NCBI GenBank assembly: GCA_019745505.1
Contig: JAIETE010000240.1
Coordinates: 1-33,256, forward strand
From: Candidatus Obscuribacterales bacterium
GTDB lineage: Bacteria > Cyanobacteriota > Vampirovibrionia > Obscuribacterales > Obscuribacteraceae
Direction: 5' to 3'
DNA: 33,256 nt
A program made the translations under genes and the position numbers. The stretch's first letter is position 1. Every line of letters begins with the position of its first letter. Shown here in pieces: positions 1 through 7,917 of this stretch. The notes beneath the pieces are model-generated. The model was given only the letters and a program-made list of their open reading frames with translations. It was not told where the DNA came from and did not search any database.

Positions 1-94
1 TGTCTACACGAGCACATAGTTCATTGTGTCTGCGCTCCAGAATGAAAGAAGACAATCTCTCCAGTTCGGCATTCATCTCTTCCAGTTCATTCAT
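1..94 (-). CDS. 5' end of an unrecognised gene (cut by window edge)
   Basis: A minus-strand reading frame begins with ATG at 94-92 and runs open to the window edge, giving 31 residues rich in Glu, Leu and Arg (MNELEEMNAELERL...), which suggests an amphipathic or coiled-coil start. An in-frame TGA lies 18 bases upstream, so this ATG is the first usable start. A GATGAGGA sequence about a dozen bases before it could serve as a weak ribosome site. It lies 46 bases downstream of the thioredoxin-fold gene on the same strand, so co-transcription is plausible. A sensor kinase would be a natural neighbour, but nothing visible proves that. Confidence 0.4.
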   Translation of the reverse strand, partial: MNELEEMNAELERLSSFILERRHNELCARVD

Positions 95-140
95 AAGAAA
101 TCGGAATCCTCATCCCTTGGTAAAGAGAAGGCGACCGGAT

Positions 141-728
141 CTAGGGCTTATCTGCTTGGCGGCCAGTGCGATTGGACAGGGCACAACCAAAAACACGGGA
201 CGCGTCAGTGATCGGCTCCTTTCCCGCAGCTATCGCCAGGATGGCTTCAGTGCCTGCGTTAAATCCAACATGTCCGCGGCCTTGGGTAACGCCACCCTGA
301 AAAACCAGCTTATTGGCAGAGTCGAAGAGAAAAACCTGTCCGGAAGTATGCGCGCCCATCTTGAGCGCCTGAGCTCCATCGGCATCGGCAAAAACAGTGC
401 ATCGAGCAAGACGTTCAGCGTCTCGCCAGACTCGCGAATCTCTCCAATGAGAACTTCCATTCGAGGGAATGAAAAAGTAGATCTCCGCATTTAACTTGGA
501 GCATCGCTCGAGAATCTCTGTCAATTCGCTCAGAGTCGCCTCGGAACATGGACACATAGGGTGAATGAAGCAAACGAGACGATAATCTCCGGCTTGCTTA
601 GATAGACTTTTCTCTTGCACCTGCTGCTCAGCCGGCAATCCAGGCGCGTAGTCGTACATCGCCAGAGTGGCCAGTCCTGCAAGACTGGTCAAAAACCATA
701 CAGACAAAGCGAGGTAAAGCTTATGCAC
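141..728 (-). CDS. Membrane-anchored thioredoxin-fold protein (RedB-like)
   Basis: 195 residues with a single hydrophobic segment at about residues 5-25 and then a soluble domain, so it is probably anchored in the inner membrane and faces the periplasm. The domain has a thioredoxin-like opening strand followed by a cysteine motif (C53, then C59-P-C61-S in HPMCPCSEATLSEL). A later segment (GAHTSGQVFLFD...GGVTQGRGH) matches the usual cis-Pro/strand region of TlpA/peroxiredoxin-like folds. I recall proteins of this kind being annotated 'RedB', but the function is not established. CPC rather than CxxC is unusual for a disulfide reductase and would also suit metal binding. The start is GTG at 728, directly after an in-frame TAA, so no longer version is possible. 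The ribosome site is weak. Confidence 0.6.
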   Translation of the reverse strand: MHKLYLALSVWFLTSLAGLATLAMYDYAPGLPAEQQVQEKSLSKQAGDYRLVCFIHPMCPCSEATLSELTEILERCSKLNAEIYFFIPSNGSSHWRDSRVWRDAERLARCTVFADADGAQALKMGAHTSGQVFLFDSANKLVFQGGVTQGRGHVGFNAGTEAILAIAAGKEPITDASRVFGCALSNRTGRQADKP

Positions 729-871
729 TTAAAAGACTCTGACTCTAGCTGAAGAAGCGGTGGGCAGTCGGAGGCACCCCTTAACTACATATACCGCTCT
801 TCAGGCAAAACGGATAGGCTGGCAATAGCTATAAAATCGGTCGATGCATGGCATTGCCCCTGAAGAAAAAT

Positions 872-893
872 GGGCGCGTGCAACGCGCCCCCA
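872..893. repeat. GC-rich palindrome, type A copy 1
   Basis: The sequence gggcgcgtgcaacgcgccc forms a stem of GGGCGCGT paired with ACGCGCCC around a tiny loop and is followed by CCAC. It sits between lipA (ends at 906) and the next minus-strand gene. The same unit, GTGGGGGCGCAT...ATGCGCCC or its reverse complement, recurs at 3204-3226, 4287-4309 and 19362-19385, always between genes. It resembles REP elements and may stabilise or terminate transcripts. No U-run follows it. Confidence 0.6.
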
Positions 894-905
894 CGCTCAG
901 TCGCC

Positions 906-1781
906 CTAAACTATAAGCGCGGATTGTTCTTCGGCATGGTAGCTCGAGCGAACGAGCGGACCGGAAAAGACATTGACGAAGCCCATTTCCATTCCGATGT
1001 CGTGCATGCGTTTGAAGATATCGGGATGAACCCAGCGATGCACTGGCAAATGATTCAGTGTCGGTTGCATGTACTGGCCCAGAGTGACCAGATCGCAATC
1101 GACTTTGCGCCACTCCCTCAAAACTTCGATCACTTCGTCGTCTGTTTCACCCAAGCCCATCATCAAGCCGGACTTAGTCGTCATGCCGAAATCTTTAGCG
1201 CGTCTAAGCAATTCCAGGCTGCGCTCGAATTTCCCCTGGGGGCGAACCTGCAAATAGAGGCGCGGCACCGTTTCGATATTGTGATTGAGGACATCAGGTC
1301 GGGCGTCCAAAACAGTTTGCAGAGCATCCCAATTACCGCAGAAGTCCGGGATCAGCACTTCGATTTTAGTCTCGGGGCTGGCAGCGCGGCATTCGCGGAT
1401 CGTTTCTGCCCAAACGGAGGCACCGCCGTCTTTCAACTCATCGCGATTGACAGAAGTGATGACGGCGTATTTGAGATTTAGCTTGCTGACAGCTTGCGCG
1501 ACCCGGCGGGGTTCATCGAGGTCAAGTTCTGTCGGCTTGCCGGTAATGACGTTGCAAAACCCACAGCTGCGGGTGCAAATATTGCCGAGGATCATGAATG
1601 TGGCAGTCGAATTGGACCAGCACTCCCCGCGATTCGGGCAGGCTGCCGATTCACAGACCGTGTGCAGGTCATGCTCTTCAATCAAGCTTTTGACGTTTTT
1701 GTAGCCAGCGCCCGTGGGAAGCCGCACCTTGAGCCATTCCGGCTTAGATTGTTTGCTTTGAGAACTGTCGATGGTAGTCAC
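906..1781 (-). CDS. lipA: Lipoyl synthase (radical SAM, two 4Fe-4S clusters)
   Basis: LipA inserts two sulfurs into octanoyl chains bound to lipoyl domains, such as that of the pyruvate dehydrogenase E2. The 291-residue protein has the auxiliary-cluster cysteines C43, C48 and C54 (CESAACPNRGEC) and the radical-SAM cysteines C69, C73 and C76 (CTRSCGFC). It ends with the family signature RSSYHAEEQ, which supplies the conserved C-terminal Arg-Ser-Ser of the auxiliary cluster. The length is typical. The start is GTG at 1781, with AAAGG seven bases upstream. The gene is divergent from the pyruvate dehydrogenase operon, so its likely client protein is encoded next door. The shared region 1782-2024 probably drives both directions, but I see no convincing promoter there. 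Confidence 0.96.
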   Translation of the reverse strand: MTTIDSSQSKQSKPEWLKVRLPTGAGYKNVKSLIEEHDLHTVCESAACPNRGECWSNSTATFMILGNICTRSCGFCNVITGKPTELDLDEPRRVAQAVSKLNLKYAVITSVNRDELKDGGASVWAETIRECRAASPETKIEVLIPDFCGNWDALQTVLDARPDVLNHNIETVPRLYLQVRPQGKFERSLELLRRAKDFGMTTKSGLMMGLGETDDEVIEVLREWRKVDCDLVTLGQYMQPTLNHLPVHRWVHPDIFKRMHDIGMEMGFVNVFSGPLVRSSYHAEEQSALIV

Positions 1782-2024
1782 GGTTGCGCCTTTATCTTTC
1801 GTTCAAGTTTCCGCTCAGAAACAGCGTTCTTAGCCTTTTCTTCACCCGCCTTTTTATTGCGGCGGCAGTCCTCTATATGACATACTTCTAGGCCTTAGGC
1901 TGGATGTCTAAGTGAGGATCGTCAAGCAGGCGGAATTCTAGCAGTTTTCTTGCTGGAGAAGCCGGAATTAAACGACTTCAAGGTTGACCGTTACGTAGAG
2001 CATAAGGACGCGGTAGGAAAAACC

Positions 2025-3197
2025 ATGCCCAGAACACCAATCGAACTGCCCAAAATCGAGTATCTGTCCATCCTCAACGAGCATGGCGAACTCGACAAGG
2101 CGCTTGAACCGAAGATCGACCCGAAAGGTCTGATTGAGATGTATCGATACATGCTGCTCGCTCGGCGCACCGATGAGCGAATGCTCCTCATGCAGCGCCA
2201 GGGACGTTGCGGAACCTTCCCGCAATCATCCGGCCACGAAGCCATCTCCATGGGCTCCATTTTCAATATCAATAAAGACGATTGGCATGTGCCCGCGTAC
2301 CGGGAATTGGCAGGCTTGCTCTACCGCGGTTGGCCGCTGGAGCACATCCTTCTTTACTGGAACGGCTTTGAAGAAGGCGCCAGTCCGCCCGAAGGCGTCA
2401 ACGACTTGCCCGTGTGCGTTCCGATTGCCACCCAGTTGCTGCACGCCGCAGGAATCGGCATGGCGATGAACATTGAAGAAAGAGCCGAAGCCGGCAAGAA
2501 GAAAGAGAAGAAAGTTGTAATGACTTATTTCGGCGACGGCGCTTCCTCGGAAGGCGATTGCCACGAAGCTCTCAACTTCGCAGCCGTATTCAACGCACCG
2601 GTCGTCTTCATGTGCTTGAACAACCAGTATGCAATTTCTGTTCCGCTCTCTAAACAGATGAGAAACGAAACCATAGCCCAACGCGCTGTTGCTTATGGCA
2701 TCCCCGGCATCAAAGTAGACGGCAACGACGTGCTTGCTGTTTATCAAGCTGCCAAAGAAGCCGTTGATCGCGCCCGTCGCGGCGAAGGACCGACGCTTAT
2801 CGAGTGCCTCACCTACCGTGTCACTCCACACACCACGGCTGATGATCCGAAGCGTTATCGCAACGAAGAGGAGACAAAAGAGTGGGTATTGCGTGACTCG
2901 CTGCCGCGTTTTGCAAAATATCTCCAACAAAAGGGCGTCATGAACGAGAAACAGCTCGCTGCTCTCGAGGAAGAAATCGACACCCAGATCAAGGCAGCTG
3001 TGGCCAACGCCGAGCAGATGTTCAAATCTGAAGAATTGCTCAATCCGTTGGCAATGTTCGACCACCTTTTCGAAGATATTCCGCCTTACCTGCAAGAACA
3101 GAAAGACGAACTGCGCGACCATTTCAAAACCAAAGGAAAAGATTGGTCCAATCCCCAGAAGAAGAGCACCAAGGCACCGGCAGGTTCACACAAATAG
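2025..3197 (+). CDS. pdhA: Pyruvate dehydrogenase E1 component, alpha subunit
   Basis: Thiamine-diphosphate-dependent alpha subunit of the heterotetrameric E1 that decarboxylates pyruvate and acetylates the E2 lipoyl arm. The ThDP/Mg site begins at residue 170 (GDGASSEGD) and ends with N200 in NNQYAIS, the canonical GDG-x(26-28)-N spacing. The loop YRVTPHTTADDP (265-275) carries the conserved His of this family. Pyruvate and branched-chain 2-oxoacid E1 alphas look alike, and the four-gene operon favours pyruvate. The reading frame extends back to a TTG at 1950, but ATG 2025 (390 residues) has AGGAAA at good spacing and fits the family length better. A lysine-rich stretch at about 157-163 just before the ThDP motif is unusual but short. 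Confidence 0.93.
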   Translation: MPRTPIELPKIEYLSILNEHGELDKALEPKIDPKGLIEMYRYMLLARRTDERMLLMQRQGRCGTFPQSSGHEAISMGSIFNINKDDWHVPAYRELAGLLYRGWPLEHILLYWNGFEEGASPPEGVNDLPVCVPIATQLLHAAGIGMAMNIEERAEAGKKKEKKVVMTYFGDGASSEGDCHEALNFAAVFNAPVVFMCLNNQYAISVPLSKQMRNETIAQRAVAYGIPGIKVDGNDVLAVYQAAKEAVDRARRGEGPTLIECLTYRVTPHTTADDPKRYRNEEETKEWVLRDSLPRFAKYLQQKGVMNEKQLAALEEEIDTQIKAAVANAEQMFKSEELLNPLAMFDHLFEDIPPYLQEQKDELRDHFKTKGKDWSNPQKKSTKAPAGSHK

Positions 3198-3203
3198 TGC
3201 TTC

Positions 3204-3226
3204 GTGGGGGCGCATTGCATGCGCCC
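3204..3226. repeat. GC-rich palindrome, type A copy 2
   Basis: GTGGGGGCGCATTGCATGCGCCC, with GGGCGCA pairing with TGCGCCC. It begins six bases after the pdhA stop and is nearly identical to the copy after pdhB. It lies inside the operon, so it could act as a 3'-end stabiliser or a partial terminator between the E1 alpha and E1 beta messages. Confidence 0.65.
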
Positions 3227-3229
3227 AAT

Positions 3230-3246
3230 GCGGGCGAGCCGCCCGC
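3230..3246. repeat. GC-rich palindrome, type B copy 1
   Basis: gcgggc-gagcc-gcccgc is a perfect 6-base-pair stem with a 5-base loop, directly after the type A copy. The closely related gccggc-ggctc-gccggc lies at 23158-23174, and its loop is the reverse complement of this one. It is probably a second REP-like family. Confidence 0.55.
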
Positions 3247-3297
3247 GTTTCCAGGCAAAAGCTTTTCCCGGCAGTTTTCATTTAGGAGAGATTCAAA

Positions 3298-4278
3298 ATG
3301 GTTGAGATGAATATGGCAAAGGCGATTAACCTCGCTCTTCTTGAAGCCATGACCAAAGACCCGAAAGTAATTGTGATGGGCGAAGACGTCGGTCCGGATG
3401 AAGGCGTATTTCGTATCACCGAAGGTCTCTTTGCCAAGTTCGGCGGCGACCGCGTTATCGACACTCCGCTTGCTGAGTCCGGCATCATCGGTACAGCAAT
3501 CGGCATGGCAATCTACGGTATGAAGCCGGTCTGCGAGATTCAGTTCTCCGGATTCGACTATTACAACTATCACCAACTCGAAAGCCACGCAGCACGCTTT
3601 AGAAACCGCACCCGCGGCAGACTGACAGTGCCGATGGTGATGCGCGCTCCTTACGGCGGCGGCATCCGCGCTCTGGAACACCACTCTGAGAGCCGCGAAG
3701 CGATTTACGCCCACACCCCTGGCTTGAAAGTCGTCATTCCGTCCGGTCCGAGAAACGCACGTGCATTGCTGCACAGCGCCATTCAAGATCCCGATCCGGT
3801 CATCTATTACGAACCCAAAGCATGCTATCGCTTGTTCCGCGAAGACGTTCCGGAAACCATGGAAACACTGCCTATAGGCAAAGCTCAGGTGGTCAAACAA
3901 GGAAAAGACATCACTCTCATCTCTTACGGCGCCAGCATGAGAGCAACGCTCGAAGCGGCCGAATCATTGGAAGAAGATGACGGAGTCAAACCGGAAATTA
4001 TCGACCTGCTGTCTATCTGCCCTCTCGACACCGAGACGATAGTCGAATCGGTCAAGAAGACCGGTCGCGCCGTCGTTATCCACGAAGGTCCACGCACCTG
4101 CGGATTGGCAGCTGAAGTGATCGCCAGAATCAACGAAAAAGTTCTGATGTATCTCGAAGCACCGGTCGTTCGCGTCACCGGCTACGACGTGCCGATTCCT
4201 TACTTCTCTAAGGAACAAGCATTCTTGCCCGATTCGGACAAAGTGCTGAACGCAGCAAGAGCAACATTGAGTTTCTAG
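3298..4278 (+). CDS. pdhB: Pyruvate dehydrogenase E1 component, beta subunit
   Basis: 326 residues, the usual length for the beta chain that pairs with E1 alpha in the alpha2beta2 tetramer. It starts with the typical helix MAKAINLALLEAM and then GEDVG (28-32). The conserved run FGGDRVIDTPLAESG and the Tyr/His-rich segment FDYYNYHQLESHAARFR follow. The C-terminal transketolase-like domain (from about residue 195) includes VIHEGPRTCGLAAE. ATG 3298 is preceded by TAGGAGA at good spacing. The 100-base gap to pdhA holds two palindromes, which could uncouple the amounts of the two subunits although they are needed 1:1. Confidence 0.94.
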   Translation: MVEMNMAKAINLALLEAMTKDPKVIVMGEDVGPDEGVFRITEGLFAKFGGDRVIDTPLAESGIIGTAIGMAIYGMKPVCEIQFSGFDYYNYHQLESHAARFRNRTRGRLTVPMVMRAPYGGGIRALEHHSESREAIYAHTPGLKVVIPSGPRNARALLHSAIQDPDPVIYYEPKACYRLFREDVPETMETLPIGKAQVVKQGKDITLISYGASMRATLEAAESLEEDDGVKPEIIDLLSICPLDTETIVESVKKTGRAVVIHEGPRTCGLAAEVIARINEKVLMYLEAPVVRVTGYDVPIPYFSKEQAFLPDSDKVLNAARATLSF

Positions 4279-4286
4279 CGTGTTTC

Positions 4287-4309
4287 GTGGGGGCGCATCG
4301 CATGCGCCC
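4287..4309. repeat. GC-rich palindrome, type A copy 3
   Basis: GTGGGGGCGCATCGCATGCGCCC begins eight bases after the pdhB stop and is followed by TTTTCGATTTTG. It differs from the copy after pdhA by one loop base. The short T tract means this copy could also work as an intrinsic (partial) terminator on the plus strand. Confidence 0.65.
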
Positions 4310-4424
4310 TTTTCGATTTTGAATGTTCCTCATCAGTCCGTTCAAATTCTCAGAAATCATCGCTAGAGCGATAAGCATTTTCAACCCAGTTATTCGAAAG
4401 TCAACCAGAAAAGGACAAAGCTAA

Positions 4425-5834
4425 ATGTCAGTTGAGTTCAAACTACCGGACCTTGGGGAAGGCATTCACGAAGCGGAAGTAATCGCCGTCAAAGTGAAAG
4501 AGGGCGAAACGGTCAAAGAAGACCAACCTATCTTAGAAGTCGAAACAGACAAGGCCGTGGTCGAGATACCATGCCCGGTGGCAGGCGTCGTCGAGAAGGT
4601 CAACGTCAAAGCCGGAGAGACAGTAAAGACCGGACAGGTGATGATGTCCTTTATCACTGACGGCGCCAAGGCTCCAGCGAAAGAAGAAGCGAAGAATGAA
4701 GCTAAAGCCGAGCAGAAGCAAGCAGTCGGCGCCGGCGTCGCTTCCTCGCCTCAAGCTCGCAGCGCAGGCGTGGTCCACAGCGACAACGGCAAGGTTCCGG
4801 CAGCGCCTGCAGTTCGCAGACTAGCCAGAGAATTGGGAATCGACCTGACACAAGTGCCCGGCTCCGGTCCGGCCGGACGTGTTTTGAACGAAGACGTCCG
4901 CAGCTATGCCGCAGGCAAATTGGAAGGTCATTTCCAGAGCGGACATCAAACAACTACTGCTCAAAGCTCTTCAACTGCAGCCCAAACATCTTCTGCTCCA
5001 GCGAAGGCAACCGGCGTTCCGCCTTGCTCTTTGAAGGACAAGTACGGAGACAGCAACGGAGAAAGAAAACCGCTTGATGTCGGCGGTGGTGGCGGGCTTC
5101 CCGCAGCCGACTTGCCGGACTTCACCAAATACGGTGCAGTGGAAAGAGTTCCGCTCAAATCAATCAGACGAAAGATTGCGGAAAACATGACCATTTCCTG
5201 GACCAGAATCCCCCATGTAACTCACTTCGACGAAGCCGACGTTACTTCGTTCGAACCTCTCAGAGTCAAGCACGACCCGAAGGTAAACGAGCAAGGCGGA
5301 CGTTTGACACTGACAGTACTGACCTTGAAAGCGGTCGTGAGCGGTTTGAAGAAATATCCGCAATTCAACGCCAGCCTTGACGAAAAGAACGGCGAAATTG
5401 TCTTCAAGCACTACTTCAATATTGGTATTGCCGTAGCCACAGAACGCGGTTTGATCGTTCCTGTAATCAAAAACGTCGACCAAAAGTCAATCATCGAATT
5501 GGCCCGCGAATTGAAAGACATTGCAGAAAAAACCCGCTCAGGCAAGATTGAACTCGATCGCCTGCAGGGCGGAACATTCACCATCACCAATATCGGTGCG
5601 ATTGGTGGAACAAGCATGTCGCCGATGATCAACTACCCCGAGTGCGCGATTCTAGGCATGGCCAGAGCAGCTGAAAAGCCGGTCGTCAGAGGCGGCAAAA
5701 TCGAAGTCGGCACAATCATGCCGCTCGCTCTGTCCTTTGACCACCGCATCGCCGATGGTGCCGAAGCGGCATATTTTGTCCGCCATATCATCGAGAGGCT
5801 CGAAGACCCATTCACACTACTTCTGGAGGCATAA
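4425..5834 (+). CDS. pdhC: Dihydrolipoamide acetyltransferase (E2 of pyruvate dehydrogenase)
   Basis: Core of the complex: it accepts the acetyl group on a swinging lipoyl arm and transfers it to CoA. The order is one lipoyl domain (1-78; lipoylated K43 in ETDKAVVEI), an Ala/Lys/Glu-rich linker, the peripheral-subunit-binding domain (about 124-158, VPAAPAVRRLARELGID...GPAGRVLNEDV), and a second Ser/Thr/Ala linker containing a five-glycine run. The catalytic domain (about 240-469) ends with DHRIADG, where H440 and D444 are the catalytic pair. With 469 residues and one lipoyl domain it resembles Gram-positive-type E2. The start ATG follows AAAAGGACAAAGCTAA. E3 begins three bases after its stop. 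Confidence 0.95.
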   Translation: MSVEFKLPDLGEGIHEAEVIAVKVKEGETVKEDQPILEVETDKAVVEIPCPVAGVVEKVNVKAGETVKTGQVMMSFITDGAKAPAKEEAKNEAKAEQKQAVGAGVASSPQARSAGVVHSDNGKVPAAPAVRRLARELGIDLTQVPGSGPAGRVLNEDVRSYAAGKLEGHFQSGHQTTTAQSSSTAAQTSSAPAKATGVPPCSLKDKYGDSNGERKPLDVGGGGGLPAADLPDFTKYGAVERVPLKSIRRKIAENMTISWTRIPHVTHFDEADVTSFEPLRVKHDPKVNEQGGRLTLTVLTLKAVVSGLKKYPQFNASLDEKNGEIVFKHYFNIGIAVATERGLIVPVIKNVDQKSIIELARELKDIAEKTRSGKIELDRLQGGTFTITNIGAIGGTSMSPMINYPECAILGMARAAEKPVVRGGKIEVGTIMPLALSFDHRIADGAEAAYFVRHIIERLEDPFTLLLEA

Positions 5835-5837
5835 ACA

Positions 5838-7295
5838 ATGGTTGTAGGCGAGATGGTGCAAGAGGTTGACCTCGTCGTCCTCGGCGCTGGACCGGGCGGA
5901 TACACCGCAGCACTGCGAGCGGCAGAACTGGGAATCAAAACAGTTCTTGTCGATGCCATGCCCAAGCCGGGCGGCGTTTGCCTTCATATGGGCTGCATTC
6001 CGTCTAAAGCTCTGCTGCATGCAGCTGAGGTGATCAACACCGCCAAAGGCGCAAGCAAATTCGGTCTGCATTTCGCAGAGCCGAAATTGAACGTGGAAGA
6101 ATTGCGCACATGGAAGACCACCGTAACAGACAAGCTTGCGCAAGGCATCGTCGGCATGTGCAAATCCGGCGGAGTGGACATCGTCCATGGTCAAGCCAAA
6201 TTTAACGACTCCAAGAGCCTGCGTGTGGATTGCCCAGGCGAGAGCGCGATGCGCATCAAGTTCAAGCACTGCATCCTCGCCACTGGTTCCAGACCGACTG
6301 TAATCCCCAAACTCTTCAAGAGCGAGAAAGATCAAAATTCCTCTCGCATCGTCGATTCGACCGGAGCACTCGCACTGGAAACCGTTCCGAAATCCCTGCT
6401 GGTCGTGGGTGGAGGATATATAGGTTTGGAAATGGGCACTGTCTACGATGCCCTCGGTGCTGAAGTGACGGTAGTTGAAATGACCGACGGGCTCTTGCCC
6501 GGCGTTGACCGCGACCTGGTCAAACCGCTGGCTACTCACCTGTCCGGCAAATTCAAAAATATCTTCCTTTCTACCAAGGTTATCAGCCTGGAAGAAGTGA
6601 AAAACGGTGTCGAAGTGACGCTGGAAGGCAAAGATGTCCCCGAGAAAATGACTTTCGAAAAAGTCTTGATTGCAGTGGGCAGACGTCCTAATTCGGACAA
6701 TATAGGATTGGAAAATACGCAAGTCACAATCGACGCACAAGGCTTCGTCACTGTCGATGCGCAGTGCCGTACCTCCGACAAGAAAATTCTTGCTATCGGC
6801 GACGTCAGCGGTCAACCGATGCTCGCTCACAGAGCCATGCGTCAGGGCATGGTTGCAGCGGAAGTTCTGGCAGGACGTCCTTCGTCCTTCGACAATCGCG
6901 CTATTCCGGCCGTCGTTTTCACCGAACCTGAAATCGCCTGGGCCGGTATAACAGAGACCGAAGCGAAAGCGCAAGGCAAAGAAGTCAGCGCAGCGAAATT
7001 CCCATGGTCTGCATCAGGCAGAGCTATGACTCTGGCAGAGCCGATCGGTCAAACGAAAGTCATCTTCGACCCCGATACCACCCAAGTTTTGGGCATCGGC
7101 ATGGTCGGACCAAGGGCTGGCGAGCTGATTGCCGAGGCAGTCGTTGCCATCGAAATGGGCGCCGTGCTCGAAGACTTGATCGTCGCTATTCACCCGCACC
7201 CGACATTGTCTGAAACAGTGATGGAAGCGTCAATGGCCGCCATGAGTCGCCTTGAGAGAAAAGCTGCGCGCGACATGGAAAAAGCCGGCAAGTAA
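5838..7295 (+). CDS. lpdA: Dihydrolipoamide dehydrogenase (E3)
   Basis: Flavoprotein that reoxidises the E2 dihydrolipoyl group and reduces NAD. The FAD-binding GAGPGG (16-21) opens the protein. The redox-active disulfide is C48/C53 (CLHMGCIPSK, where CLNxGC is commoner). The NAD-binding motif is VVGGGYIGLEMG, the second FAD motif is ILAIGDVSG, and the catalytic C-terminal His lies in HPHPTLSE (about 452-454). The 485 residues are near the family norm. GGAGG stands at good spacing before ATG 5838, and the gene is tightly linked to the E2 gene. It may also serve other lipoyl complexes, since no second E3 is visible here. Confidence 0.95.
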   Translation: MVVGEMVQEVDLVVLGAGPGGYTAALRAAELGIKTVLVDAMPKPGGVCLHMGCIPSKALLHAAEVINTAKGASKFGLHFAEPKLNVEELRTWKTTVTDKLAQGIVGMCKSGGVDIVHGQAKFNDSKSLRVDCPGESAMRIKFKHCILATGSRPTVIPKLFKSEKDQNSSRIVDSTGALALETVPKSLLVVGGGYIGLEMGTVYDALGAEVTVVEMTDGLLPGVDRDLVKPLATHLSGKFKNIFLSTKVISLEEVKNGVEVTLEGKDVPEKMTFEKVLIAVGRRPNSDNIGLENTQVTIDAQGFVTVDAQCRTSDKKILAIGDVSGQPMLAHRAMRQGMVAAEVLAGRPSSFDNRAIPAVVFTEPEIAWAGITETEAKAQGKEVSAAKFPWSASGRAMTLAEPIGQTKVIFDPDTTQVLGIGMVGPRAGELIAEAVVAIEMGAVLEDLIVAIHPHPTLSETVMEASMAAMSRLERKAARDMEKAGK

Positions 7296-7357
7296 GGCTC
7301 GCCGGTTGAGAAAAATGTCTCAGCGCTGCTTTCACGAGCAGTTCCACTAAGCTCTAT

Positions 7358-7379
7358 TTGCCACCTGGGATGGTGGCAA
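7358..7379 (+). terminator. Hairpin, possible end of the pyruvate dehydrogenase transcript
   Basis: TTGCCACC pairs perfectly with GGTGGCAA around the loop TGGGAT, 63 bases after the lpdA stop. The U-run expected of an intrinsic terminator is missing, so it may be a factor-dependent end or a 3'-protecting structure. Confidence 0.4.
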
Positions 7380-7513
7380 CTGGACTGGCATGACTAAATC
7401 ACCGACAATAGTTGACACTATATACGGTGCAACTCGCAGCAACGAAGACCATCGACATCGAACTTACACCCGGGAAATTATCAGCAGGTGCAGGGGAGTG
7501 AACTGCCAGACGC

Positions 7514-7726
7514 TTGCCAAGGGAATCAGGCTTAAATCTCAATATCTGCCCCTGTGGACAAACCAGCGGAGCAGACATCCTCAAAAGGCTTTTGGCTGCC
7601 ACTGCCAAGGGCGATGCGCAGACTCAAGGGCAGATTAAATTGCGCGAGCGCGGTTGCGGGATACTTTTGCACCCAATCCACCCAAATAATCAAACAGAGC
7701 AAAAGTCAACTGAAACAAGTGCGTAA
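7514..7726 (+). CDS. Doubtful small Cys-containing protein
   Basis: A 70-residue frame starts with TTG 7514 just after an in-frame TGA at 7499, with GGGGAG 15 bases upstream (too far for a good ribosome site). The translation has ICPCGQTSGADILKRLLAA, then a short variable part, then RERGCGILLHP. This layout faintly recalls thioredoxin-like [2Fe-2S] ferredoxins (Cys pair, helix, second Cys pair), but only three cysteines are present and the second CxxxC is incomplete. It could be a decayed gene, a real small protein, or chance coding potential inside a structured RNA. Confidence 0.22.
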   Translation: MPRESGLNLNICPCGQTSGADILKRLLAATAKGDAQTQGQIKLRERGCGILLHPIHPNNQTEQKSTETSA

Positions 7727-7917
7727 ACACTGCCCGCGCAGGCGCCAGCACGTCGGTCAAGCGGGTATAGTTAGGGCTGGGTCCCTGCCCTCAAAAGGCT
7801 GAAATTATCAGCCATAGCTTTGTTTATAGAAATGCTTAGTCATTTTTCAAAGGGGGCATAACCTTGTAGGCGTTTGGGCGGGTAAGCCCTTGGAAATCCT
7901 TTCGGGAAGGAGCATGC

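Larger units (their letters stand above)
7296..7917. other. 620-base intergenic region with several small hairpins
   Basis: No gene here is secure. I see a perfect 8-bp stem at 7358-7379 (TTGCCACC/GGTGGCAA, loop TGGGAT), and CAGGGG at 7491 able to pair with CCCCTG near 7550. At 7797-7813 GGCTGA/TCAGCC is followed by a weakly U-rich tail. Two small hairpins (GGGC/GCCC at 7876-7889 and CCTT/AAGG at 7898-7910) lie just before the next start codon. The first probably helps end the pyruvate dehydrogenase transcript. The rest may be a structured RNA or a long 5' leader. I compared it by eye with RNase P RNA, tmRNA, SRP RNA and cobalamin riboswitch cores and found no match. Confidence 0.5.

Noticed and set aside
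24-494. 156-codon plus-strand frame at the left edge
   Set aside because: Antisense to the thioredoxin-fold gene, Ser/Arg-rich and without recognisable features.
2226-3122. 298-codon antisense reading frame over pdhA
   Set aside because: It lies wholly inside the well-supported E1 alpha gene, has no family resemblance and reads as a by-product of the biased codons of the real gene.
5817-6974. 385-codon antisense reading frame over lpdA
   Set aside because: Opposite to a canonical E3 gene with all motifs; no recognisable domain and atypical Cys/His content.
7296-7917. RNase P RNA, tmRNA, SRP RNA or cobalamin riboswitch in the long gap
   Set aside because: None of their conserved core sequences could be found by eye on the plus strand.
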